NCBI GenBank assembly: GCA_035248685.1
Contig: DATFHF010000050.1
Span: 11,607-75,606 of the forward strand
Direction of reading: 5' to 3'
DNA length: 64,000 nt
DNA from: Jatrophihabitans_A sp035248685
GTDB lineage: Bacteria; Actinomycetota; Actinomycetes; Mycobacteriales; Jatrophihabitantaceae
Part shown: piece after piece, positions 42,534 through 54,107 of the stretch
Layout: each line of letters starts with the position of its first letter
How positions within the stretch are numbered: position 1 is the stretch's first letter
Notes under the pieces: model-generated
What the model saw: only the letters and a program-made list of their open reading frames with translations
Told to the model about the DNA's origin: nothing
Databases searched by the model: none
Program-made: the position numbers and the translations under genes

Positions 42534-43920
42534 GCCGACATCGCCAGCCGATGCAGCGAGGCCAGCGGGATGGGCAGCCAATGCGGGCGGTTGCGGGCCT
42601 CGTAGACCGATTCGTATACCGCCTTGTCGGCCTCGAATGCCCTGATCAGCGCGCTGGATTCGCTCGGGTCGATGCCACCGCCCTCGGCATACCCGGTGCA
42701 GAACGCGCTGCGGTTGCGCTCGGCCCATTCGGTCGCCCGGAACTCCGATTGCGGGGTGCCGCCCACGTCGATCAGCTGATGTCGAGCGGCGTAATCGAAG
42801 CTGCGCAGCATGCCGGCGACGTCGCGCATCGGGGAGTCCTCGGCCTGCCGATCGGCGATGGACTTGGCCGGCTCACCCTCGAAGTCCAGCATCACCCACC
42901 GGTGGGACGTGCGCAGCACCTGGCCCAGGTGCAGGTCACCGTGGATCCGCTGGGCGAGCACCGTGCTTCGCAGGTCGGCGAACTCCGCATAGGCCTGTCG
43001 CAACCCGGCCTCCACCTCGGACAGCTCCGGCACCTCGACCAGTGCGGCGTCCAGCCGGCTGTTCATTGCCGCGGCCCGGTCGGCCAGCTCGGTGGGGCTG
43101 AGCGTGGTGGTGCCGAACGCGACCGCCAGGTCGGCGTGCACCTCGGCGGTGGACACTCCCAGCCGGTACGCCTCGCCGGCGAAGTCACCGCCGGCCTCCT
43201 CGGCATGCAGGTCGGCCTCGGCCATCAGATCCCGCACGCTGTTGGTGGCGAGCAGCCAGCCGTCGCTGGCCGTCGTCATGAACTCCTGAAGCATCGCCAG
43301 GCTCCACGGCTGGTCGTCGATGTCGGCGGTCACATGACCGAGCAACCTAGCCACGTGCCGGCCACCGATCCGACCGAGGGCGGCGTGGATTTCGATGTCC
43401 GGGTTCAGGCCCGGCTCCAGCCGGCGGAACACCTTCATGATCGCCGCGTCGCCGAACACCAGCGAGGTGTTGGACTGTTCGCCGGTCAGCGCCAGGCTGG
43501 ATTGGCCGACCGGAATGTCAGCGGCCTCGGCATCCAGCGCGAAGCTGACGCCGTCGACGGTGAGCTGCTCGGCGATCGCCTCCAGCCACCGTCCGGTCAC
43601 CTCCTTGTCGTGCAGCGCGTCGTAGAGCTCGATCGGCGCGCCGCCGTCCAGGTCGACAACCGATCCGACGAAGGCGTGGGCGAGGTGCTCGGCCGCCTCG
43701 CTGCGCAGGACCAGCGGCACCTGGTAGTGCTCCACGGTGGCCGGCTGAGCAGCGGCCGGGTAGCTCAGGTCGGCGACCCAGATCTGGACCGGGTGCGGTT
43801 GGTCGGACACGGTGGCCAGCAACCGTGCGCTCACCGTCCCGGACCTGGATTTGCCGGCGAACCAGCGCTGTGCACCGATCCAGTCCGCGAGCACCTTTCC
43901 GACGTCAGCGGCGGCTACCC

Positions 43921-43924
<4 letters not shown>
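42530..43924 (-). CDS. mak: Maltokinase
   Basis: Phosphorylates maltose to maltose-1-phosphate with ATP, feeding the GlgE route to alpha-glucan. The 464 residues have the aminoglycoside-phosphotransferase-like fold: an N-terminal cap domain, then IHGDLHLGQVL (catalytic Asp) and MLDFEGEPAKSIADRQ (metal-binding DFEG). Begins with a GTG overlapping the treS stop (GTGA), a coupling typical of these genes. Its own stop overlaps the ATG of a repeated element. Confidence 0.94.
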
Positions 43925-45732
<1,808 letters not shown>

Positions 45733-45808
45733 TCAGGTGCGGGCAGTCGCTACTACGCCACCGAGTCTGCCACGTGCCACCGGCGCTCACCTCAGCCTCA
45801 CATCCGGC

Positions 45809-47542
45809 TCAGCCGGTCCGGACGATGGCGGCCGATTCGGCGTCCAGCACCAGCTCGCCGTCCTGCCGGGACGCACCGGCGGTGGCCAGCACCAGCTCGG
45901 CGGAGCCGGCTACCGGAACCGGTTGCGGGTGGCCGGCCAGGTTGGCCAGCACGCTGAACCGGCCGCGGGTAATCCGCAGCCACCTGCGTTGCTCGTCGAA
46001 GTCCACCGCCACCCGGTCCAACCACGGGTCGGCGAGGTCGGCCTCGGTGTGCCGGAGCCGGATCAGCTCCCGATAGAGCTCCAGCAACTCGGCGTGCCCG
46101 GGGCGGCCGGGCTCGGACCAGTCCAGCACGGCGCCGTGGTAGGCGGCCGGATCCTGCGGGTCGAGCATGGTTGAGCTATCCCAGCCGTGGTCGGCGAACT
46201 CGGCCAGCCGGCCTTGGCTGACCGCGGTGGCCAGCTCCGGCTCCGGGTGTGAGGTGAAGAACGGCCAGCGGGTAGCCGCGCCCCACTCCTCGCCCATGAA
46301 CAGCATCGGCGTGAACGGCGAGGTCAGCAGCAGCACCGCGCCGACCCGAAGCAGGCCCGCGGACAGCGTCTCTGTCAGCCGGTCACCGGCGGCCCGGTTG
46401 CCGACCTGGTCATGGTTCTGTAGGCACACCACGAAGCGCCAGCCCGGGGTGTGCGCGGTGTCCACCGGCTTGCCGTGCGGCCGGCCCCGGAAGCTCGAGT
46501 ACGTTCCGTCGTGAAAGAACGCGCCGCCGAACACCTTGGCCAGGCTCGGCAGCTCACCGAAGTCGGCGTAGTAGCCGTGCCGCTCACCGGTCAGCATCGC
46601 GTGCAGCACGTGATGGACGTCGTCGTCCCACTGCCCGTCCAGGCCGTAACCACCTTGTTCGCGTGGGGTAAACATTACCGGGTCGTTCAGATCGGACTCG
46701 GCGATCAACGGCAGCGGCCGGCCCAGTTGCTCGCTCAGCCCGGCCACCTCGGCGCCCAGCTGGGCCAGTAGGTGCGGCCGGGACTCGTCGGCCAGCGCGT
46801 GCACGGCATCCAGCCGCAGGCCGTCCAGGTGGAAGTCGCGCAGCCACATCAGCGCGTTGTCCAGGATGTACCGGCGCACCTCGACGCTGCCCGGGCCGTC
46901 CAGGTTGACCAGATCCCCCCAGGTGTTGCGCCCGGATTTCAGGTACGGCCCGAACCTGGGCAGGTAGTTGCCGCTGGCGCCGAGATGGTTGTAGACCACG
47001 TCCAGCAGGACGGCCAACCCGCGCTGGTGGCAGGCCTGCACGAACCGCTTCAGTGCGTCCGGACCGCCGTAGGGCTGGTGCACCGCGTACCAGGCGACGC
47101 CGTCGTAGCCCCAGTTCCAGACCCCGTTGACCGCATTGACCGGCAGCAGTTCCACGTGGGTAATGCCCAGCGCTACCAGGTGATCGAGCCGCTCGATCGC
47201 CGAATCCAGTGTCGCGCCCGGGGTAAACGTGCCGGCGTGCAGCTCATAGATCACCGAGCCGGCAAGTTCTCGACCGGTCCAATCCTGATCGGTCCAGCGG
47301 TGCGCATCGCCGTCGTAAACCTCGGTCAGGCCGTGCACGCCGTCCGGCAACGATTGCGAGCGGGGATCCGGGATCGGTTGGTCGTCGGAATCCAGCAGGT
47401 AGCCGTACCGGGTGCCGGGCGGCAGATCTTCGGCCAGCTGCCACCAGCCATCCCGGTCGGGATCCGGCGTCAGCGCAACCAGCCGACCGTCGACAACCGA
47501 ACGGACCTGCTTGCAATCGGGTGCCCATACTGAGGGACGCAT
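45809..47542 (-). CDS. treZ: Malto-oligosyltrehalose trehalohydrolase
   Basis: Releases trehalose from maltooligosyl-trehalose made by TreY. The 577 residues have an N-terminal CBM48-like domain (SVWAPDCKQVRSVVDG), then the GH13 barrel: VIYELHAGTFTPGAT, LLDVVYNHLGASGNYL, DGLRLDAVHALAD (nucleophile), LIAESDLND (acid) and QNHDQVGNRA. Length is standard. It follows treY after 48 nt. Confidence 0.95.
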   Translation of the reverse strand: MRPSVWAPDCKQVRSVVDGRLVALTPDPDRDGWWQLAEDLPPGTRYGYLLDSDDQPIPDPRSQSLPDGVHGLTEVYDGDAHRWTDQDWTGRELAGSVIYELHAGTFTPGATLDSAIERLDHLVALGITHVELLPVNAVNGVWNWGYDGVAWYAVHQPYGGPDALKRFVQACHQRGLAVLLDVVYNHLGASGNYLPRFGPYLKSGRNTWGDLVNLDGPGSVEVRRYILDNALMWLRDFHLDGLRLDAVHALADESRPHLLAQLGAEVAGLSEQLGRPLPLIAESDLNDPVMFTPREQGGYGLDGQWDDDVHHVLHAMLTGERHGYYADFGELPSLAKVFGGAFFHDGTYSSFRGRPHGKPVDTAHTPGWRFVVCLQNHDQVGNRAAGDRLTETLSAGLLRVGAVLLLTSPFTPMLFMGEEWGAATRWPFFTSHPEPELATAVSQGRLAEFADHGWDSSTMLDPQDPAAYHGAVLDWSEPGRPGHAELLELYRELIRLRHTEADLADPWLDRVAVDFDEQRRWLRITRGRFSVLANLAGHPQPVPVAGSAELVLATAGASRQDGELVLDAESAAIVRTG

Positions 47543-47590
47543 GTCGCTGCCTGCTCTCGGGGTCTGGTCAGTTTCCCAGGACCTGGATGC

Positions 47591-49900
47591 TCAGGCCGAC
47601 TGCAACAAAGCTACCGGGTAATCGTCCAGCAGGCCGTGCACCGGATGGCTGCCGCGGTAGGACCGGCCGGTCAGCAGGTCACGGTAGGTGCCGGCCGGCA
47701 GCGCCAGCTCGGTATCCTGCCAGCCGCCGGCCCGATGCAGGGTGAGCGGTAGCCGGGTGGCCAACGCGATCAGGCCGCCGCGGTCGAAGGCCACCAGATG
47801 TTCTGCTGCCGGGCCGGTGGCGATGAGCGGTTGGTAGTCGGTCAGCAGGTCCGGACGATCCCGGCGCAGGGTCAGCGCCTGACTGGTCAGCCAGAGCTTG
47901 GCGGCGCCGGTGCCGTCCACCGGTGGCGGCTCGCCCGAACGCAGCGCGGCCAGCAGCCGAGCGCGCAGCTCGAAGTCGACCGGGCGGCGATTATCCGGAT
48001 CCACCAGGGAATAGTCGAACAGCTCGGTGCCCTGGTAGACATCCGGAATACCCGGCATGGTCAGCTGAAGCAGCTTCTGGGAGAGGCTGTTCGACCAGCC
48101 GTACGGCGTGATCTCGGTGATCAGCCGGTCGAGCAGCTCGCGTACCGGCGGGTCGTCATAGGCCCGGTCAACCGCCTGGTGCACGCTCGCCTCGGAGGCC
48201 GAGTCCGGATCTCGCCAGCTGGTGCCCTCGCTCGCCTCCCGCATTGCCTTCTCGGCATAGGCGTGCATCCGCTCCCGCTCGATCCAGCCGGCACCGACGA
48301 AGCTCTGCCAGAGCAGGTAACCGAACGCCCGGTTATCGATCGGAGCGTGGTGCATCAGCTCGGCTGCCGTGGCGTACCACGGTTCGCCGAGCTCGGGCAG
48401 CACCGCCAACCGGGCCCGGACGTCCTCGGATCGCTTGGTGTCATGGGTGGACAGCGTGGTCATGGTGTTCGGCCAGTGCCGTTGCCGGTGCTGTTGGGCG
48501 GCGTGGAACGCGGCCGGCGTGCTGCCGAACCGGCCGGGATCACCGCCCACCTCGTTCAACCCGATCGCCCGGTTGTACCGGTAGTAGGCGGTGTCCTCGA
48601 CGCCCTTGGCCATGATGGCGCCGGTGGCCTGCTCGAACCGGACGGTGACTTCGCGGTCGCCGCCGGCCAGCAGCGGCAGGATTTCGGTGATGGTGTCGGC
48701 CAGTTCCGGCTTGCGAGAGCCGGCCAGGCCGGCCGCGGTGCTGAGCAGCTCGGCGCCGACCGGGTGGTAGGAGCGGTAGACCGGCATCGCCACCGCAAGC
48801 TCGGTCAGCGCGGCTCGAACGGCCGGGTCGTCGGCGGCCAAGGCCGGCGCGGCAGCCCGCACCCCACGTCCGATCCGGGCGATCTCGGCCGCCAGGATGG
48901 TGCTGGCCACCAGTCGCTTGCCCTGCTCGACATGGTGGTTCCAGTCCCGGGTGTCTCCGGTCAGCTCGGCGTAGCGGCTGCTGACCGCCGGCTCGGCGGC
49001 CGGGTCGTAGAGCAGGGAGTTCAGCTCGGCCAGCGCGTCATAGCCGGTGGTGCCGGCCACCGGCCAATCCGCCGGCAGTTGCTCGCCCGGCTCGGTGATC
49101 TTCTCCACCGTGATCCAGGCCTGCGGTGCCCGTTGGGCCAGCCGGCGCAGGTAGCCGGCCGGATCGGCCAGCCCGTCCGGATGATCGATCCGGATGCCGT
49201 CTACCTCGCCGAGTTCCACCCAGCGCAGGATCTCGGCATGGGTCCGGTCGAACACCTCCGGATCCTCGACCCGGATGCCGGCCAGCTCGCTCACCGCGAA
49301 GAACCGGCGATAGTTCTGCTCGGAATCGGCGCGCCGGTAGTTGACCAGCTCGTAGTGCTGTCGGTCATGCACGGTGGCCGGGTCGGCAGCCTCTTCAGTA
49401 CCTGGCGCCAGCGGGAATCGGTGTTCGAAATAACGTAATTCACCATCGGCCAGGCTCAGCTGGCCGGGCTCGAAGTTGTCGCCGAGCACCGGCAGCCGAA
49501 CCCGACCGGCACCGGCCTGCCAGTCGATGTCGAACCACCGTGCGTACGGCCCGTCCGGGCCGAGCCGCAGCAGCTGCCACCAGGCCTCGTTCTGGGCCGG
49601 ATCGGCGACACCCATGTGGTTAGGCACGATGTCGACCACGATCCGCAGCTCGTGGGCCCGGGCGGCCGTGGCCAGCGCGGCGCGGCCCGGTTCGCCGCCG
49701 CGTTCCGGATCCACCCGATCATGGCTGGTGATGTCGTAGCCGTGATCGGATCCGGACGTTGCCTGCAGGATGGGGGACAGGTAGATCGCGTCGGCCCCCA
49801 GTGCGCGCAGGTAGCCGGCCAGCGCACCGGCCGCCGCAAGGTTGAACTGTCGCCGGATTTGAAGCCGGTAGGTCGAACGCGGCGTGCCATGCTCGCTCAC
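47591..49900 (-). CDS. treY: Malto-oligosyltrehalose synthase
   Basis: Converts the reducing-end linkage of maltodextrin to an alpha,alpha-1,1 bond. The 769 residues begin TPRSTYRLQIRRQFN, the family N-terminus, and show IVVDIVPNHMG, GIRIDHPDGLADPAGYL and TLSTHDTKRSEDVRARL. I choose the GTG at 49900 (VSEHGTPRSTYRL). An in-frame ATG at 49978, overlapping the glgX stop as TGATG, would add 26 residues that come wholly from the repeated SDERSREE element, so the protein may carry that extension. Confidence 0.93.
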   Translation of the reverse strand: MSEHGTPRSTYRLQIRRQFNLAAAGALAGYLRALGADAIYLSPILQATSGSDHGYDITSHDRVDPERGGEPGRAALATAARAHELRIVVDIVPNHMGVADPAQNEAWWQLLRLGPDGPYARWFDIDWQAGAGRVRLPVLGDNFEPGQLSLADGELRYFEHRFPLAPGTEEAADPATVHDRQHYELVNYRRADSEQNYRRFFAVSELAGIRVEDPEVFDRTHAEILRWVELGEVDGIRIDHPDGLADPAGYLRRLAQRAPQAWITVEKITEPGEQLPADWPVAGTTGYDALAELNSLLYDPAAEPAVSSRYAELTGDTRDWNHHVEQGKRLVASTILAAEIARIGRGVRAAAPALAADDPAVRAALTELAVAMPVYRSYHPVGAELLSTAAGLAGSRKPELADTITEILPLLAGGDREVTVRFEQATGAIMAKGVEDTAYYRYNRAIGLNEVGGDPGRFGSTPAAFHAAQQHRQRHWPNTMTTLSTHDTKRSEDVRARLAVLPELGEPWYATAAELMHHAPIDNRAFGYLLWQSFVGAGWIERERMHAYAEKAMREASEGTSWRDPDSASEASVHQAVDRAYDDPPVRELLDRLITEITPYGWSNSLSQKLLQLTMPGIPDVYQGTELFDYSLVDPDNRRPVDFELRARLLAALRSGEPPPVDGTGAAKLWLTSQALTLRRDRPDLLTDYQPLIATGPAAEHLVAFDRGGLIALATRLPLTLHRAGGWQDTELALPAGTYRDLLTGRSYRGSHPVHGLLDDYPVALLQSA

Positions 49901-49978
49901 GGCAGGCTCTTCGCGCGAGCGCTCATCGCTGAGATGAGCTCCGTTCCTCGCTCGTTCCTCGCTGCGATGCTCGCTCAT
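49901..49978 (-). repeat. SDERSREE-type element, copy 3 (glgX-treY junction)
   Basis: The core atgagcgctcgcgcgaag is at 49926-49909 on the minus strand. The ATG at 49978 overlaps the glgX stop, and its frame (MSEHRSEERARNG, then AHLSDERSREEPA) continues without a stop into treY. The second frame, MSARAKSLP, ends in a TGA overlapping the treY GTG (GTGA). So here the element links both genes, either as a leader or as an N-terminal addition to TreY. Confidence 0.7.
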
Positions 49979-52086
49979 CAGCCGATCCGGCGCAGGACCA
50001 CCAGGGTCCGGGGCAGCACCGTGACCGTGTCCCCCGCCTGCACCGGTTTCCCATCGGTGATCGCTGCCTGCGCGGTGTCCAGCACCACTTCCCACTCATT
50101 CGCCACGCTGCCGTCCGGCACCCGGAACTCCAGGTCGTTGTCGTCGGCCGAGAAGCAGAGCAGGAACGAGTCGTCGACCACCCGTTCGCCTCGCGCGTCG
50201 GTGTCCGGGATGCCGGCGCCGTTGAGGAACACCGCTACCGTCCGTCCGAACCCGGAGCCCCAGTCGTCCTCGCTCATCACGCTGCCGTCCGGGCGGAGCC
50301 AGGCGATGTCGGGTAATGCGGCGCCGTCCTTGCCGCGGACCGGGCGGCCCTCGAAGAACCGTCGGCGGCGGAAGGTCGGATGCTCCCGGCGCAGCGCGGA
50401 CACCGTGCGGGTGAAGGCGATCAGCTCGGCGTCGGCGTGCTTCCAGTCGATCCAGGTCAGCTTGTTGTCCTGGCAGTAACCGTTGTTGTTGCCGAGCTGG
50501 GTGCGACCGAGCTCGTCACCGTGGCACAGCATCGGCACGCCCTGGGACAGGAACAGGGTCGCGATGAAGTTGCGCTGCTGGCGGGCACGCAGTTCGAGAA
50601 CGTCCGGGTCGTCGGTGGGGCCCTCCGTGCCACAGTTCCAGGACCGGTTGTGGCTCTCGCCGTCGTTGTTGCCCTCGCCGTTGCCCTCGTTGTGCTTTTC
50701 GTTGTAGGAAACCAGGTCGCGCAACGTGAACCCGTCGTGCGCGGTGACGAAGTTGATGCTGGCCACCGGTCGTCGGGCACTGTGCTCGTACAGGTCGGCC
50801 GAGCCGGTCAGCCGTGCCGCGAATTCGCCTATGGTGCCGGGCTCACCCCGCCAGAAGTCGCGGACGGTGTCGCGGTACTTGCCGTTCCATTCCGTCCACT
50901 GCGGGGGGAAGTTGCCCACCTGGTAGCCGCCGGGTCCGATGTCCCACGGCTCGGCGATCAACTTCACCTGGCTGACCGTCGGATCCTGCTGGACGAGTTC
51001 GAAGAAGCTGGACAACCGGTCGACGTCATAGAACTCCCGGGCCAGGGTGGCGGCCAGGTCGAACCGGAAGCCGTCGACATGCATCTCGGTTACCCAGTAC
51101 CGCAACGAGTCCATGATCAGCTGCAATGCATGGGGATTCCGGACGTTGAAGCTATTGCCGGTGCCGGTGTAGTCCATGTAGTAGCGCAGGTCATCGTCCA
51201 CCAGTCGGTAGTAGGAGGCGTTGTCGATGCCCTTGAAGCTCACCGTCGGCCCGAGGTGGTTGCCCTCGGCGGTGTGGTTGTAGACGACGTCCAGGATCAC
51301 CTCGATGTCGGCGGCATGCAGCGCGCGGACCATCGCCTTGAACTCCTGCACCTGCCCGCCCGGGTTGGTGGATGAGCTGTATTTGGAGTCCGGCGCCAGG
51401 AAGCCGATGGTGTTGTAACCCCAGTAGTTGGTCAGCCCGCGGTCCTGCAGGATCGAGTCGTTGGCGAAGTGGTGCACCGGCATCAGCTCAATGGCGGTCG
51501 CGCCGATCGACTGGAGATGCTCGGTGATCGCCGGGTGCGCGACCCCGGCGTAGGTGCCGCGCAACTCCGCCGGCAAGTCGGGGTGCAGCTCGGTGAGGCC
51601 CTTGACGTGCGCCTCGTAGATGACGGTGTCGGCGTACTGCCGCTTGGGCGGACGGTCCACCCCCCAGTCGAAGTACGGGTTGATCACCACCGACTTCGGC
51701 ATGTACGGCGCGGAGTCCTCGTCGTTGCGGCTGTCCTCGTCGCCGAAGTTGTAGCCGAACAGCGACTGGTCCCACTCGAAATGGCTGTCGATGGCCTTGG
51801 CGTACGGGTCCAGCAGCAGCTTGTTGGGGTTGCAGCGGTGCCCGGCCGCCGGGTCGTACGGACCGTGCACGCGGTAGCCGTAGCGCTGGCCCGGCTCGAT
51901 GCCCGGCAGGAAGGCGTGCCACACCAGGCCGTCCACTTCGGGCAGGTCGATGCGAATCTCCGTCCCGGACTCGTCGAACAGGCAAAGCTCGACCCGGTCG
52001 GCCACCTCGCTGTACAGCGTGAAGTTGGTTCCGGAGCCGTCATAGGTGGCGCCCAGCGGATAGGCGGTGCCCGGCCAGATCTGCAT
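49978..52086 (-). CDS. glgX: Glycogen debranching enzyme GlgX/TreX
   Basis: Hydrolyses alpha-1,6 branches of glycogen, giving linear dextrins for TreY. The 702 residues hold a CBM48 domain and a GH13 isoamylase-type barrel: VILDVVYNHTAEGN, DGFRFDLAATLAR (nucleophile), LIAEPWDIGPGGYQVG (acid) and NFVTAHDGFTLRDLVSYNEKHN. First gene of the tre/glg operon; its promoter should lie in 52087-52225. Its stop overlaps the ATG of a repeated element. Confidence 0.95.
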   Translation of the reverse strand: MQIWPGTAYPLGATYDGSGTNFTLYSEVADRVELCLFDESGTEIRIDLPEVDGLVWHAFLPGIEPGQRYGYRVHGPYDPAAGHRCNPNKLLLDPYAKAIDSHFEWDQSLFGYNFGDEDSRNDEDSAPYMPKSVVINPYFDWGVDRPPKRQYADTVIYEAHVKGLTELHPDLPAELRGTYAGVAHPAITEHLQSIGATAIELMPVHHFANDSILQDRGLTNYWGYNTIGFLAPDSKYSSSTNPGGQVQEFKAMVRALHAADIEVILDVVYNHTAEGNHLGPTVSFKGIDNASYYRLVDDDLRYYMDYTGTGNSFNVRNPHALQLIMDSLRYWVTEMHVDGFRFDLAATLAREFYDVDRLSSFFELVQQDPTVSQVKLIAEPWDIGPGGYQVGNFPPQWTEWNGKYRDTVRDFWRGEPGTIGEFAARLTGSADLYEHSARRPVASINFVTAHDGFTLRDLVSYNEKHNEGNGEGNNDGESHNRSWNCGTEGPTDDPDVLELRARQQRNFIATLFLSQGVPMLCHGDELGRTQLGNNNGYCQDNKLTWIDWKHADAELIAFTRTVSALRREHPTFRRRRFFEGRPVRGKDGAALPDIAWLRPDGSVMSEDDWGSGFGRTVAVFLNGAGIPDTDARGERVVDDSFLLCFSADDNDLEFRVPDGSVANEWEVVLDTAQAAITDGKPVQAGDTVTVLPRTLVVLRRIG

Positions 52087-52225
52087 GTGTCTCCTCAGCC
52101 GGCACAGCCGGTCAGAACGCCGGCACGTCCGGGCGCTCGGGTGCTCGCAACTGATCGGACGAGCAGGGGTCTGCCTGTCAGGTTACTGGGTCGCCAGCAT
52201 GCAGCGTGCCGGGCTGCCGCGCGGC

Positions 52226-52275
52226 CGATCTTCATAGCCGCCGGTCGCTATGACGACCAAAAGTTCTGAAGATCG
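52226..52275. repeat. Nested inverted repeats between SPFH gene and glgX
   Basis: Outer arms cgatcttca (52226-52234) and tgaagatcg (52267-52275) enclose inner arms tcatagc (52232-52238) and gctatga (52247-52253), the two sharing three bases so they compete. It begins 28 bp downstream of the SPFH gene stop and lies about 140 bp upstream of glgX. It may terminate the nfeD-SPFH transcript or act as an operator for the trehalose operon. No T-run follows. Confidence 0.6.
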
Positions 52276-52302
52276 ACTGGCCGGGGCCGGGGCCGGGATC
52301 GG

Positions 52303-53556
52303 CTAGGCGTCCGGATCGGGCCGCAGCTCGCTGGGCTTGGGCAGCGGCGGGATGCTGGGTAGCGGCGGCACCGCCGGCGGCTTGCTCGGGTCGATGGCGG
52401 CGGTGGCCTCGGGCATGCCCTCATGCGCGGCCCGGCTGTCCGGGTCGTCATCGGAGGCCCGCAGGTTGCCGGCCTCCAGCTGCTCGGCGGCCGGTTGGAG
52501 GTTCGAGTCGAACCAGCCCTCAGTGGAGATCTTCTCGCCCGGTTCACCGTCGGACCGGCCGCCGTTGCTGGTGGCGGCCAGCCAGGACGGCGCCCCGGGC
52601 AGTCCGGGCGTGCCGGCATCCGAACCGCCACCGGCCAACCCGGCCAAACCCTCCAATGCCTTGGAGAACTCGCTCGGCACGATCCACATCTTGTTGGCAT
52701 CGCCTTGGGCGATCTGGGGCAGCGTTTGCAGGTACTGATAGGCCAGCAGCGCCGGGTCGGGCTTGGCGGCGTGGATGGCGTTGAAGGTGGTCTCGATGGC
52801 CTTGGCCTGGCCTTGCGCGCTCAGGTAGCGAGCGGCCCGTTCACCCTCAGCCCGCAGGATCCGGGACTGCCGATCGGCCTCGGCGGCTAGGATCGCCGAG
52901 GTCTTGGCACCCTCGGCGGCCAGGATCTGGGCGGCCTTCTGGCCTTCGGCGGTTTTGATCGCCGATTCTCGTTGCCCTTCGGCGGCAAGGATGATCGCCC
53001 GCTTGTCCCGATCGGCGCGCATCTGCTTTTCCATCGCGTCCCGGATCGACGGCGGCGGCTCGATGGCCTTGATCTCCACCCGGGCCACCCGCATGCCCCA
53101 CGGTCCGGTCGCCTCGTCCAGCACTCCGCGCAGCTGGCTGTTGATGTTGTCCCGGCTGGTCAGCGTCTGTTCCAGGTTGAGCGCGCCGACCACATTGCGC
53201 AGCGTGGTGATGGTCAGCTGCTCCACCGCCTGGATGTAGTTCTGGATCTCATAGGTGGCCGCCCGCGGATCGGTGACCTGGAAGTAGATGACCGAGTCGA
53301 TGGCCACCGTCAGGTTGTCCGAGGTGATCACCGGCTGCGGTGGAAAGCTGACCACCTGCTCGCGCAAGTCGATCATCGGTCGCATCCGGTCAACAAAGGG
53401 TACGAGCACGGCAACCCCAGGTCCCTGGGTGCGGGTGTAGCGGCCTAGTCGTTCCACCACCGCGGCGCGGGCCTGCGGCACGATCCGCACACTGCGCGCG
53501 ACGGTGGCGATCACCAGCACGGCCAGGATGATCACCAGGATGAGGACTGGATCCAT
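52303..53556 (-). CDS. SPFH/band-7 (stomatin/QmcA-like) membrane protein
   Basis: 417-residue protein with an N-terminal membrane anchor (about residues 3-21), the SPFH domain (SVRIVPQARAAVVERLGRYTRTQGPG...), a coiled coil with repeated AEGQ/AEGAK heptads, and a long Pro/Ser/Asp-rich C-terminus of about 110 residues (from about 305) beyond the usual QmcA end. SPFH proteins form large oligomeric membrane cages and organise membrane microdomains and proteases. The nfeD gene upstream on the same strand is the standard partner. Confidence 0.92.
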   Translation of the reverse strand: MDPVLILVIILAVLVIATVARSVRIVPQARAAVVERLGRYTRTQGPGVAVLVPFVDRMRPMIDLREQVVSFPPQPVITSDNLTVAIDSVIYFQVTDPRAATYEIQNYIQAVEQLTITTLRNVVGALNLEQTLTSRDNINSQLRGVLDEATGPWGMRVARVEIKAIEPPPSIRDAMEKQMRADRDKRAIILAAEGQRESAIKTAEGQKAAQILAAEGAKTSAILAAEADRQSRILRAEGERAARYLSAQGQAKAIETTFNAIHAAKPDPALLAYQYLQTLPQIAQGDANKMWIVPSEFSKALEGLAGLAGGGSDAGTPGLPGAPSWLAATSNGGRSDGEPGEKISTEGWFDSNLQPAAEQLEAGNLRASDDDPDSRAAHEGMPEATAAIDPSKPPAVPPLPSIPPLPKPSELRPDPDA

Positions 53557-53610
53557 GACTTCTTCCTCTCGGTTCGGCCGGTTCGCGGGCAGCCGCGGTC
53601 ACCGGCCAGG

Positions 53611-54045
53611 TCACTGCTTGTGGTCCCAGACCAGCGCGGTGGCGCCGCTGATTTCGATGACCTGCACCGAGGCACCGACCTCGATGACCTGCTGCTCGTT
53701 CAGCGCCCGGGCCGACCATTCCGATCCGTTTAACCGGATCCGGCCACCGGTGGCGTCCACCCGGGACAGCACGATCGCCTCGCAGCCGATCAGCGCATCG
53801 GTGCCGGTCGGCGTCGTGCTGCCCTCAGTCAGGTGGCGTTTGGCTACCGGCCGTACCAGGAACAGCAGGGCCAGGCTGCCGACGATGGCGAGCACGATCT
53901 GCAAGGCCGCCGGCAGGCCGACCAGGGCGGAGGCCGACCCCACCAACGCGCCGCCCGCGAACATGATCAACACCAGGTTGAGGGAGGCCGCCTCGGCACC
54001 GGCCAACACGACCGCGAGGATCAACCAGATCAGCCAGGCATCCAC
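53611..54045 (-). CDS. NfeD family membrane protein
   Basis: 144-residue short NfeD (NfeD1b type): three or four membrane helices (residues about 1-72) and a C-terminal OB-fold (TGTDALIGCEAIVLSRVDATGGRIRLNGSEWSARA...). It partners the stomatin-like SPFH protein encoded 54 nt downstream. I start at the GTG at 54045 (VDAWLIWLIL) because gatggagggg lies directly upstream; the frame is open to 54216, but that region overlaps the divergent lipase gene. Confidence 0.88.
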   Translation of the reverse strand: MDAWLIWLILAVVLAGAEAASLNLVLIMFAGGALVGSASALVGLPAALQIVLAIVGSLALLFLVRPVAKRHLTEGSTTPTGTDALIGCEAIVLSRVDATGGRIRLNGSEWSARALNEQQVIEVGASVQVIEISGATALVWDHKQ

Positions 54046-54107
54046 CCCTCCATCGAACCACGAAGTTGTGAGTTGGTGAGCTGCTCTACTGCCGAATAGG
54101 CGGTTTC

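Noticed and set aside
47798..49438. A 546-codon open frame on the plus strand
   Set aside because: It is fully antisense to treY and shows the Arg/Gly/Val-rich composition of a shadow frame.
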